A stretch of DNA of 64,000 bases from Apostichopus japonicus (taxonomy: Eukaryota; Echinodermata; Holothuroidea; Aspidochirotida; Stichopodidae), in NCBI RefSeq assembly GCF_037975245.1, contig NC_092563.1:19610094-19674093 (forward strand), given 5' to 3'. The position numbers were made by a program, and so were the translations under genes. Numbering within the stretch: position 1 is the stretch's first letter; each line of letters begins with the position of its first letter. Shown here one piece after another: positions 1-13,000 of the stretch. The notes beneath the pieces were generated by a model. That model did not search any database and had not been told where the DNA came from. It worked only from the letters and a program-made list of their open reading frames with translations.

Positions 1-98
1 ACCTCAGAATGTCTTTAACTTCTTTATGAATTCTTCTTCTGTAGACATCTCATCCATGGAGACAGTGTTAGAGTGAATATTTTGTTGATATTTTACAG

Positions 99-232
99 AG
101 TATGCCGGAAGTATTGGAGATGCCAACAGCGAGGAAGAAGGGGAACAAGAAAGAGTCAATTTGATGGAACTCGTGGAGAAGGCTCAAGAACTGGTCGGAC
201 TCTTCGTTCAAAGCATGTTCCATAAAAGATGA
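99..232 (+). CDS. Terminal coding exon of an unidentified gene
   Basis: A good splice acceptor (polypyrimidine then TTTTACAG at 91-98) is followed by an open frame: AG, then TAT GCC GGA..., ending at TGA 230-232. It encodes about 43 residues, beginning YAGSIGDANSEEEGEQE and ending in an amphipathic stretch with LMELVEKAQELVGLFVQSMF and a final HKR. The segment is acidic and then predicted helical, as is common at protein C-termini. The rest of the gene lies left of the window. I do not recognise the family. The next gene (GSS) is on the opposite strand, so the two genes converge. In human the GSS neighbourhood includes ACSS2, MYH7B and TRPC4AP (from memory), so a search should test those first. 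The exon call rests only on the acceptor, the open frame and the non-repetitive composition. Confidence 0.5.
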
Positions 233-3200
233 TCCTTTTGTTTTTCCTCATTTTTTTTTGCTCGTTGCTCCAATCCCATTTTGCATCGCAGGGTACGGGA
301 TCTCTTGTATGCAAATGGGAATGCATCATGTTTGATATATCTGTGACAGGGACATTTGAGATTTGAAGAGAGAGAGGGAAACTCTTGATGAGCAGAATTT
401 TAACATTGCGGTGAACATTGACAGTGTAGACTCACCATGTTATATGGTGATGAGATTCATCAGCTAGATTCTGGAAGTAAAACAGAAGAAACATCCGTAG
501 AAGTGATTTGCTAACAACGATCCATATTATTGATTCTTTTGCAACAAGTGCAGTCTAGTTAACCTGTTAATTGTGTGTCAAACTGTGCCACTGGTGTTCA
601 CAGAGCCATGAAATGCTGTGTTGGAATGAAGGACTTGTGACCATTAAGAAATACATCACGGTTCTAAAAACCACTCCTAAAACAGATTTCCATGGAGAAC
701 ATGGAGATCAAAGAAGCAGCCAAGATGCCTATGGGTGGGGGGGGGGTGGGGGGTTACTATACAGAAAAGAGTGATTTAAGTCTTTTGTACCATTGATTTA
801 ACATCTCAAATTGATGAGGAGAGGAGAGGAGAGGGATCAATTAAAATGGGAAAATCAGAGTGTCTGTACACTGAATATTCCATTTATAAATGGATACCAT
901 AGGTAGGAATGTTCCAACAGGTAAAGTAGGGAGAGATATAATTTTCTCTCAACCCTGTGTAAGTCATATGTATCTGCAAGTAAATACTTTGTATGTATGT
1001 GACATGTGTATATAAAAAGTACAAACTTGAACATGGATGCTTTCATTGTGTTTTCAGTTAGTCTTGTTACTCCCTCCCATCCCCCCTCCCTCCTCTTCCA
1101 AAACTTAACAATGCATACAGAGACATGTGTTGCAGATTTTAAAGCTCATCGGTATTGTCCTCAAAATATGCTAGAGATTCATATAACGGTCATTCATATG
1201 CAACCAGTATAATACAGCCGTTCTGAAATCAATTTCCTACACTAAGACAGTTTAAACACTATTCAGTGCATAGGAAAGTAATGGAGTACCAGAATATTAA
1301 GTACTTTTCAAAATCTCTTCAAGAAACTTTTACCATGCCACGAAACTTATTGACAGTGCTGGTAGCCTTTAGGGATGCAAATGTCCCCCCTGACATCGAT
1401 GTACTATCAAAGGATCTTGTTCTACTCAGCAGCAGGGTGAGTGAGTGACTGGGTGCAGTTACCTCATAAAACCTTTTTACCGCAGGGCGGTCAGGGCCGA
1501 AAGAGAAGGGGATAAGTTGAGTGAAGGTCAGACTGGTTTAACATGACCTACAAAGCTAACAATATCACACTAGTTTGAAAAACAAAAAGAAACAAAAGTT
1601 TTTTCGCAATGGAAACGTCTTTCATTTCATGGCAGATTGAAATTTGTGAAATACCTTCGGGATGAAAGAATAAGAAACCGAGAATTATTTGCTTTTTCAT
1701 GACTCATGTTTGGATGAAACAAGTTCACTTAACTCAGGGCTCAGGCAACTACATGTAATCAAACTTAAAGGTGTTATGAGTTGAGACTGATTAATTCTTA
1801 ATAATGTAACCCATACCCATACAAACAAAAGAATAAAACCGGTCATCGCGTATTAATTAAGAGTAAGAAATTAGAATGTATCTACTGATGACCTTGTATA
1901 TAATAGCAGACTTTACAGCAATGGAAGAAAATTGTCTTAGAGTACATAATTGTCCGGTATTGGAATGACACATAAACTGATATATATAGATATATATATA
2001 TATAGATATATATAGATATTAATAATACTGTATATATAAGCAGACAAAAAAAAAATAAATCCACTATATAGTATCGAATGAGATTAATATTACTAAACAA
2101 GAAACGTACTTTCGATAATCAAGTGCATCTCTGCTACATTCGTCCATAAACTATTAGCACAAAATGTTAACAACTGGGGACAATTAAGATAGTACAAAAC
2201 TAGCTATATTGCAAAGTCCTGATTTCCTAAAAGTTTAACAAAAGTTGACAAAAGATTATCACATTAAAACCGTTTTGTTTTGTAATCATGGAACTTTTAG
2301 TCTAAAGTGTCTTATTTTGGTGATGACAAAATCTAACCATAGAGAAAGATAACCCTTTCATTGCCCCTACCCATCCATAAAAGAAATTAAAGGCAGCTTG
2401 AATAACTCTTGAAATCAGAGAACACCTGAAGGGAATAAAAGGTAAAGCATTAAACCAAACGTAACATAATCATGCACAGAAATGAATTATCCTTCATTGG
2501 AAGTCTGTTATTCTCAAAGTAATTTGCTAATAAGGCACATGATAGAGAGAAGTCTCTGAATATTCTGTTTTCTCAACTTTTTACAAGCTTTTGGAAACAT
2601 ACAATCTGGATGTTAATGATTTTGTGACCTGTTTTATATTTTTCATCTCTTTTTTTGGTAAAAGCTTAAATTTCTCATGCACGCTGTGCTTTACACAGTG
2701 CTTGGATATGTATATAGGCTAACCTAAGTATAGTATGATGTTTTTTTCTTGAAGAAGGACCAACACCAGTTTTAACCCTCTCAAATCTCTTATTAAATGA
2801 AGAGGCTTACATTAAACAATGAAAGACACTTCAACGAGGAAATGAGTTGATTGGTGCAGCAGAAGGAAGCCTATATCTGGCTTTGCTTGCATAGCTCGGA
2901 TAAAGAATTAGCTGATTCTTTTGGCCAGGTAAATGAATCAATGTAGGATACCCGAAAAGATAGGTAAATATTCATTAACAGCCCTATACTAGTGATACAT
3001 GATGATACCAACTACATGCATAGGCCTACTACACCAGCATTCCACAAATTTTAGGCTCACAACTCTGTATTTTCTATGAGGCCTTGGCCACGACTCACCA
3101 GACACTTGACATATATATATATACATTCTCAGAGGCATGAAAGCTAGCTTGAAGTATGGACTTGATGTGACAAACTTAAATTCATCAATCTTTATTTGTA

Positions 3201-4014
3201 AGTTGTCTACACTATAGATAAATTTTCTGACTTTTGGTTCCTACTATATATTGTTTTCTCAATGATGTGTAAAGTAGGAAACCAGGTGGGCATTTTTTCG
3301 TTATCTTGAGAACTGTTCAAGACTCCAACAAACCTCACAATGTCAGAAGTAATGCAATTTGATAGAAGCTACATGATACATGGAATAACTTATTTGCAGA
3401 CTTAGTGCAATGGGGATGTTATGTATTGATCCTATTTATTTAGTACCTGGCTACAAAATAATTAAATCTAATTAATAGGTATAATTGGCAACGTTGCACT
3501 TCTCTGACTGACACTGATTGGCAAACTACCTGCACATTCCCATATGTCACACATAGTGTGACATATTCGAACTAACATACATATTTTTACCACTCATAAC
3601 TAGCAAATTTTACCAACGCAATGTCACCCACTGCTTGTTTGGCACCTTACTATACACATGTCTGGTCGTCATTCAACTTGCATTTTTGAGGTATTTTCAA
3701 TCACCAATGTTAAGCTGAGTTTCAGCTTTCAGCAGTCTATAAAATTGTATCCAAGTCACCAAAATGGAAAGTACTGGACATATACCTGCTATTCTTCTCG
3801 TAACTATTGAAGAGAACATCTTTATAAACATATTTTCACAACTAGTACATAGATTGAGATATGTTACAGTGCTATATAAAATCTTTGGAGTTCTGTAAAT
3901 GGTATCTACGGCAGATATGAAAGCGCCCTCCTTAAAAATACTATAACCTGCTAAAACCTTATTAATGTTACCAGTAACATGATGTTTTCTGCAGAGCAAT
4001 TCACATAACCTTTA
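233..4014. other. Intergenic region between two convergent genes
   Basis: AT-rich sequence without a supportable gene. The left part should include the 3' UTR of the gene ending at 232. Only short chance open frames are present. It includes a run of G around 737-750, a (TA)n/(GATA)n microsatellite near 1980-2020 and a short TA run near 3111-3122. I see nothing else of note. Confidence 0.6.
1980..2020. repeat. TA/GATA microsatellite
   Basis: Alternating TATATA with interspersed GATA (tatagatatatata pattern) over about 40 bp. Confidence 0.8.
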
Positions 4015-4016
4015 TT
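4011..4016 (-). promoter_or_regulatory. GSS poly(A) signal overlapping the stop codon
   Basis: On the minus strand the end of the gene reads CTG GTT TAA TAAAGG. The AATAAA hexamer starts in the stop codon. If it is used, the 3' UTR would be only about 15-30 nt long. Use is inferred. Confidence 0.5.
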
Positions 4017-7000
4017 AAACCAGAAATGGACTATTCAAGCTGGACACTCCGACCGCCACTCCACCTTCATCTTGGTTCTTTTGCTTTGTCCTCACTTGAT
4101 GACCGGCAGCTTTGTTGAGCAGGACCTTGTCATCAAGGCTAGAAGTAAGAAAGGTGAGCAACAATTAGCATATTCATACATAATGGTGGCTACAAACATG
4201 AACAGATAGTTTGAACTTGATCAGACTTACGGTGTGGGAGGAATCTGTGACACCCTTTTTCACACAATTTTAGGCCATATTGACCTTTGACCACAACTAA
4301 CTTTGTCCTTAACCCTAAACACCAAAATCTACATTACTTTAAAATTTGTCTCATCATTCTTTACATATTGTGTGGTTTAATGCCTTTTGCGAATATGCTG
4401 ACAAGCAGAAAATGGCTAAACCAAATTTTATAATTTTTCACCTTAGACCTATGACGTCATTAATCATGCAGGCACAACTTTACATTGTCAGGCATTGACC
4501 TTTCCCTTCGACCCTTAACAGCCACATAGGAACTATTTTCAAATTCTTCTCAATATTCTTTATATCTTGTGGTTTAATGACTTTTTCTAACATACCGACA
4601 AGCAGGTAATGGCTAAAACATTTGACTTTCGGTCTAGGAGAAGTTTGCAACACACTTTTTCACAGAAGTTAGGCCAATTTGACTTTTGAACTCGACCTTT
4701 AACATCTAAATCTGTCCTATTTCAAAATTTGTCTCATGATTCTCTACAAACCATGTGGTTTAATGCCATATTCCTACATGTTGACAACCAGAAAATGGCT
4801 AAAAGCCAACTTTTAGGTTTCATGACCTTTGACATTGTTAATCACGCAGGAACAAGTTTACATGGTCGGGCACCTACCCACCAACTTTGAACATGATTGA
4901 CCTTACGGTTAGGAGTTTGCGACTCACTCTCCCACTGACACACACACAGACTCACAAGCATCCTTACATTTCTGATGTAGGGTGAAAAGAGATAATTACA
5001 CATTTACATATAGCCAAATACATGTTGAATACTCATCCCCACTAATAACTATAACCAGAACCATCCTGATCTTAACCTGTCTCCACACCTGTTCATCTGT
5101 ATGTGTTATAAATATGCAACTACAGTACGCCTAGTAATTAATACAATCTTTAGAATGGCAGGTCCACCCTGCTTACATAGTTTCAGGTTTTACCTTACAA
5201 AGGAGCCATAAAATCCAAACTCGCTAACATAGTCTGCTGTTTCTGTATGGGAATATCCTGGACGTATTACATAGTTCTTAACGGAATGAGGGATGATTCT
5301 GTCCATGAGGATGTATTTACTTCGATCTGCTGTTCCAGCCGTCTTTTGCAGTGTTGTTCTGATCTCTTCTTTATAAATATTATTTCCTGATTTCAAATAA
5401 AAACAAACAAGAAACACATCTGAGGTTAATAACAAGCCAAATATCCAGGACATTGCTAGATACATTGGCTCATTTACGGTTACCCATAGTTTATCTGAAG
5501 AATGGAGGCTAGTTGTAACGACCTGGGTCCCTGGGGTCTGAGTTTAAGGGTACCCCTTAATATAGATGACTTTTAAGAGTACCAACAGGAAAATATTTAC
5601 TTTGAGGATGCATATCATAAATTTGTAAATATACTAAGGTTCTGTGCATAAAAAACTGATATAATGATTTGCAATTTTGAACCAATTTGGCTCATGTTTC
5701 ATACTTTTTTGCAATGATTATCCGATGAACAATTTCCTGTTTTGTATATACCATGTCATGGATCACTCCCATTCTTCATTTTGGTTTTGCCACAAACAGT
5801 TTCCCCACTAAAACAAATGAGAGACCAACTCCATGATTTGACAATATCGTAAAATGCTGAGGACACCTGAGGTGAAAATACTTTATTCAACTGCACTTTA
5901 TTGAACAATTTCGTTACCCGATTGCTGACCTAACAGGCAATCATCTCCACATAGAAAATTACTTACTTACATTTGGGAATATAACTGTTACAGTAACACT
6001 AAGAGTTATCATGCTCAATTATTGATAGTAATTTCTTGGCCTTTGTATTTATCTGACACTGTGTAAGACTGCCACCATTCGTTTATTCAACAGTGCACTA
6101 CAGAATGATTTTCCCGAATGATTCTTTAAAGGGAAAGGTCACTAGCTTTGTTAAACAATTTTTATTTTGCTAGTGAAGTTCATATGCAATTTTGTATTTT
6201 TTCCAAAATTTTATTAAATATTTTCTCTATAACTTGCATATGAGAAATCAATTTTGAACTAAATTGTCTTGAACTTAAGATTTCTTATGACAAATTACAA
6301 CATACTGATCTGCACATACTAATCAAGAGCTTGTTCATAACTCACAGGACAGAACAACTTGAAAAAAAGAAGAAACATATATCTCTCTCTCTTACCACCA
6401 CCCTCTAATTGAGGTTTCATGACAAACTTGTCTGGGTTAGCAATGGCCTTCTCAGCAGCTGCATCACCTTCTGCATCCTGTTATACAAAAAATAAAAAAA
6501 TAAAGTAATTTAGAAAGATTGAAGAAATCTTTTGGCTAGAACTGGTTTAACACCAATATTCCTCCGACATACCAAGAAGTTCTGCCGATAGAGTTATCCA
6601 ACCATTAGGTGGCAATTCCTATGTGTCTTTCCTGTGGGGGGGGGGGGGGGAACATTCATATGCCTGGATATATAGTTTGCATGCTCTGTAACCAGGAATC
6701 ACACGGCAATTTCATTTGACCACAACCCAGAAAGCAGCAAGGAAGGTATTTTTAGTGCAAGTATGTATAAGTGTAATTCAACATGTCAATGGGAAATCGA
6801 CTAGGATATTTTGTGCTATAAAGGCAGTGAAATCGGCTAGGATAATTTGTGCTATAAGGCATAAACACCTAAATTTGCATACTTTGGTAGCTTCAACATG
6901 GATACCTTTCATTTCTTACATCATAATTCAAGAAACTTTATAAACCAAAAGAGTCTGAGCATAACAGATCTTGTAACTAGGAGCAAAGCTATCAAAACAA

Positions 7001-10000
7001 AGACTTGCCAAACATTTCTTTGACATTACAGGGTGAATCAACTGACAGAAAAACTAATTCACAAAGCTCTTACCAATGCCAATGAGTAAAGGCCAGTAAA
7101 TGTTGATCGCATAGCTGCTATTTTCTCGGGGTCAGACATGAATTTCTCTAGGACACCAGGTTGAGCTAATTCCTGTTGAACCTTTTTACTTCCAGCTAGA
7201 TGCCAGCCTATGGATGGGCACACCGCAGCTTTTGATAATTCTGCTAATAATTTGCTTTTCCAAGCCTTCATATCAAGGAGAAAAGAAAGCTTAGCAAAAT
7301 AGTAAACAAATTTACACAATGTAATGAATGTAAATGATCAGTTGGATATCAAAATCCCTTACAAGTGGTTGAATAATAAATTGTTTGTATTTTTCATCTT
7401 ACAGTAAGTATTCATCTCACATACACATGTGTTGACAAACCCTTATAGAACACACATCATACCCATGGGAGAAGAAGGTATATTGTTTAATCTGCTGGAA
7501 AGGTTAAAATCAGATGCCACCATTTTCCATTAGCACCTTCAACCTGTGAAAATTTTGCGATGGAACAAAGACCCTCTCCCTTGGGCTGTAAATTCAACGA
7601 CACGGCACAAATCTGGACTCTTTACCTATCGGTTCTGGCTAAGTCCTTGCTTCGGAAGAATTCACAGAGAGGTGTTTCTTCTCTTTCCAGTTTTTTCCAC
7701 TTTTGGTGAGTGATTTGCTTGACCTGTATTACCTACAACCAATCTATCTGTGACCTTCAAGTCATTTACTTCCAATATTTCATTAATTACTAGAGAATCA
7801 GTCCAAAGCATGTTGTTTATGGACGTTTGGAAACATGACATGGTTAATTTGCTGTCCCAATCGGCGTCCCAAATTTCTTGCAGCTCTTGAGCATTCCTGG
7901 ACATGCTCACTAGTTGCTTTATTGTCTGTTGAGGCACAATGTTTGGTTGCATAGATGAATCATTTCAAAGTTTCAATGAAAGAATATCACCACATAAGGG
8001 TGCAAACAAATTAGGGCCTCACCAAATCTGACTTAAACTGGGTGGGCACATATCCTGTCCTATAGTAAAAAACAGCAACTTCTTCATTATCCCTGGAGAA
8101 GCAAGCAAGAAGAGAGAAGTAAATGAAACGAATGACACTGTTACAAGTTTAAGGTACAACCTTTGACAAAACACAATTATACTTAAAGTTGAAAAGATCG
8201 ATTTGTGAAGTTCAACACATTTTATGTTATATTTTGCAGACTTTCTCAACCAACTATTAAACATTGGGGGGACTTAAATCATATTTTTCCTATAACATAA
8301 ATTTGCATGAAAGTTGAACATTATCCTGCAAAGACAACCAACTAATTTATCTTGGGCAACAGTGACTATTCTACATAGTAACTGACAGCTGTAGCATATT
8401 ACAAACATTTCCACTATTTTTTTATTTTCTGACTTTCAAGTATATACAACATGACCAAAATCAATGCCTTAAAGGCATTGAAGACTCGCCCCAAACCGCC
8501 TGCCGCGCTCTGAAAACGTTAACTTTCCGTTGCTTGCAAGTGAAGTTTTCTTCTTGTCTCTACAAAATGCAGACAGTAATGAAACTTGATACCTTGTTAT
8601 CTTTTATGTAGACCTGAGATGTCCATCGCTGCTATGTACACTGTGTTGTGGGTAGTGACCGTAGCTGTATATATTGACTGTACACTAGTGTCTAATTATC
8701 GCAAGCTGTGTGTGTGTATTTTCTGTGATCGAAGGTGGTGTCAAACACTTCTGTTACACCTCATTTGAAACTAGGTTAGATTACCAGCATGAGACTTTTT
8801 TTTGTGCGCGAGTCTTCACACCCTTTAATAAGGGAAAATGAAGAACTGCATTTACCAAACCTCTGCTTGTAAACTGATCGACACATGTAACATAAATCAG
8901 ATTATTCAATACACTCTTGGGGGTGAATACTATAGTTTTAATTGAGCACGCTGATCTTAAGAAATTTATAACCTTGGTTTTTGAAGAGACAAAGCTCTTC
9001 CTAACAGTACATGTATCGTCAATATATATTACTATTATTACTCACTGTTGAAGAGAGTGAATACTCACAATGTTATTCTATCATCCTCGGTCAAGTTGGC
9101 ATTGGCACCTACATACTCCATTGACCTCCTCCATACCTTAATTGTAGGATCAAAATCTGTTATTGCAACTTCTTGACACCTCTGGTCAAAGATGTTCCTT
9201 TCATCCTCATCAACGAAAACTACTACCACAGCTCTGAAATTAAGATAAATATGCATAAATATATGTATTTTAGATCCTCCTGCAAGCCAGGAACTGGCGA
9301 AGAAGCCTCATTGGCTTATCAAAGCCGCAAGCTGACCGAAGTCAATCTCTTACATTTATATTTAACGTCCATGATTATGAATTGTCAATTGTCAACAACT
9401 CTGTAACTGTACCACATACATTAATCTTGGAGTGACTCGAGCCGGGGACCTTATGATTGAAAGGCACCGGCGTTAACCACTGAGTGAGCTAACACTCCGC
9501 AACATAAAAAATAAGAAAGAAAGAAAAATAGTAGTTACTTGAAAAAACAGTAGTTACTTGAACCAAGTTTGCTCATGGCAATTGTATTCATAAGAAGTCA
9601 ACGGAAAAGTAAAACCCAAAGAACTTGCCGTAGAGACATAAATGTCAAACGTTTGATATTTAAGGTGGCAAATTTTTTGAACTAAACAAGATGTTACTCA
9701 TCTTGCGGTCACTTTTATTTAGTATCTCCATTTCTTCTGCAACAATGAGAGGGGAAAAAGACATTCTCAACATTGAAAGGATAGTCCACAGCTAAATTTG
9801 AATAAAAACAAACGTTTCTATTTTGGAAGTGTGCATCTATGACATCACACCTGCTTACTCCAAGTTCAATTGTGGTACATACTGCGACACTTAAACCAGC
9901 AATATCTGGAGACAGCATTGAGGGATTGTATAAAAGTTTAACCAAGATACTTAAAGGTATTGAAGACTCGCCCCAAACCGCATGCGGCCATCTGAAAAAG

Positions 10001-13000
10001 TTAACTTTCTGTTGCTTCCAAGTGAAGTTTTCTTCTTGTCTCTACAAAATGCAGACAGTAATGAAACGTGATACCTTGTTATCTTTAGCTGGACCTGAGA
10101 TGTCCATCGCTGTATTGTTTGTATACTGTGCTGTGGGTATTGACCGCAGCTGTATGTACTGACTGTATACTAGTGTCTAATTACTGACGGTAGCAAGCTG
10201 TGTGTGTATTTTCTGGGATCAATGGTGGTGTTTAACACTTCTGTTACACCTCATTCGAAACTAGGTCAAATTACCGGCATTAGACGTTTCTTTTTGCGCG
10301 AGTCTTCACAACCTTTAAATTAAGATCCTGTATCTCTGAACTATTCCTTTAAGGGTGTCAACAGATAATCTTGCAGAGTCCAGTTTACTTCACATTGAGA
10401 GTATGTAAATTTGACTTACTGGGGGTTTCCATATGCCTTCCAGGCTAAATATAGGGCTTCTGAAAGGCCAGAGCAGGCATTGTTTAAAGGCACTTTAGAC
10501 ACATCTGTTTCTGGACTCAGCTGACGAATGATTAACCTTGAAATGGATGAGAAATATTAAGTATGTTAATCATTGTAATGATTACAGATTTGAAATGGGT
10601 CCACCTTATAATGCAGCTGCTAGCACTCCATCACTTATACTGATCGTAAAAATATAAAAATATAACTTTTAAATATACACTTTTCCAGAGAAGTATGTCA
10701 TCAAGCGGGTAAAGTTACAATTCCTTGTGATGGCATATCATTTTTTAACTCAGACATTCAGTTTTTAACGATGAGAGCATTCTGCAGATAGGCAAAAACT
10801 TTCATCACAATTTTCATACAAAAATTAAATAAGAATTTAAGCTAAAGAGTTTCAATATCCATAATATCGAAAAATGGAGTAAACTGCAAAAAAATCGTGA
10901 TCATGCTGATCTGCACATTCTCAAAATTAAACGTTTTGCTCTCAACCATTTATGGTCGACACTTTTATCCCAAATTAATGACTATTAATTGTTCAAAATA
11001 TGATTGTAATTGATCGAGCTAATAATCACCATGTACTATCATCAAACTATTTTCCATTTGATGACTCATATTGTGACTTCCCAAGGCTGGTCAGTACTCA
11101 TAAATTTCTAAGGCCTAACATCACTCAACATACAGAGGAGCTGTAGAAGAAATAAAATACCTGTGGGTTGGAGCAATTTTTGAGGCTAGACCAGCGAATG
11201 AGGCAGCTATTGTGTTAACTTCAACTTGGGACAAGGATAGATCATCACTCTTAGCAGTGTCTAGCATGTAGTCTGAACGAAGCATTCCAACCTGAAGACT
11301 CTGAAAGCAAATAGAAAAGTAGCCGAAAGCTGTAGTTTGCATAGGGTCATAATTTTCCCCACAATGGAGCAAATCACATAATGTTTACATAAAATTGAAT
11401 ATTCTTCAATCTAACAAAGAGATCTAAGTGGTCTATATTCCGTGCTTGGATTGTTTCTGGCCGCAGTAAGAGAGTTTTGAAAAAGACTCAACAGATGCTT
11501 CAATTTAGCCCACAGGCCAATTACCTTTCATGCCTGTGGTCTAGACAAGCTGTCCACCAACTTTTTGGCCCATGACTGTTACGTCTTGGGTTCAATTTGA
11601 CCGATTGAGAAGGATAATAACACAACAGTTTTTGATCGCTTTGTGCTTCATTGCTTATAGACTCAAGACGTCACTTTCAGGTCAATACAAGGTGTACACA
11701 TATAAATTATCACCCAATACGATTCCATACAGTACGTAAACAAGGGTACAAGTGAACACTACGATTACCAATTCAATACATTACAGTACAGCGACCAAGG
11801 GTGTAACATTAGGTGACGGAACCAAGACCCAACATACCCCACCACTCAGAATCCATGCTCAAAATGAATGAAAACTAGCTTGGAATGCACTATGGACTTG
11901 TGAAAAGAAACTTGCTTTTATAACACATCTTCATTAATTGGCAAATTTTGAAAACTGGACGAATAATGCAGGTAACTGGAAATATCCCACCACCCACCAA
12001 ATATATTTTGTGACCCATTTCTGGGTCGCACCCCATACATTAGTTTGCAGACCATCTGTTTGGACCTATGCCAGATCTTCATATAAAGCATACCATTCTA
12101 TACCATTCTACAGTAAATCACTGTATAACATTACATCAGTTGGAAGAATGACTAAGCAGTTTTTCTGCATTATTTGCAACACATGTCTCACATACTTAGC
12201 ATGGAACACTGAATACTGTCTGTCCTTTTCCAAGAATATTTTGTGATTCAAATTAGTCCTGAATATATGCAGGTCAAAAAGTTATAGTAGAACTGATTTC
12301 AGTGTGTTGTAACCATTCCGGTCAGGTGATCCCCTAATAATTGCTTGAGAAAAAGATATTTTTAAAGTGCGTGGGTACTGTAGATAGTGTTCAGGGTCAA
12401 TTTCTCAGATTTATGCTTAAAATATACCAGCTTATTTGCCAGAGCTGTAGTCTATATATAAACTTACATATGTAGCGACTGTACAGTGTATATACAGTAT
12501 GTCTTACCTCCCAAATTTAAGGTGATCGTACTTTAATTAAAAAGGGAAATACTGCTTGGCTATGCATCATTTTATACCAGTCAATGCATACAGAGAGAGA
12601 TCATATCATTAATATCTCAGTTCTCCCTAGTGTACTAAGTACAGGTACCTATTATAGTATTTAAAACGAATAATAAATGTGACATTTTACAGGCTGGTGA
12701 ATACTGTATACACCATTTCCTCTTCATTATGTTTGGTCACCATGATGATGATTCACAAGTTTTAATACTTTAAGGGGAATATGGATGTTACATACATGTG
12801 GTAAATCTCAAATGCCCAACATTTTAAATCAACATGTTACGTATTATTATGAAAATTATATTCCCTGCCTTACAGGTACCTGTAAGGCAAAGTGTACATG
12901 TATGCAGTAACTTTACAAAAAGTAATTAAATCTATTTGACAAACCTTCTTTTTGCCAGACGTTTGAACTTGCTTCATTATCTCCCACTGTTTGGCTGTAA

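Noticed and set aside
7662-7952. 96-codon minus-strand open frame between GSS exons 6 and 7
   Set aside because: It begins at a real ATG but has no recognisable motif, sits in an intron whose flanking exons join in phase without it, and the human protein has no extra segment here. Possibly a decayed transposon piece; not supported as a gene.
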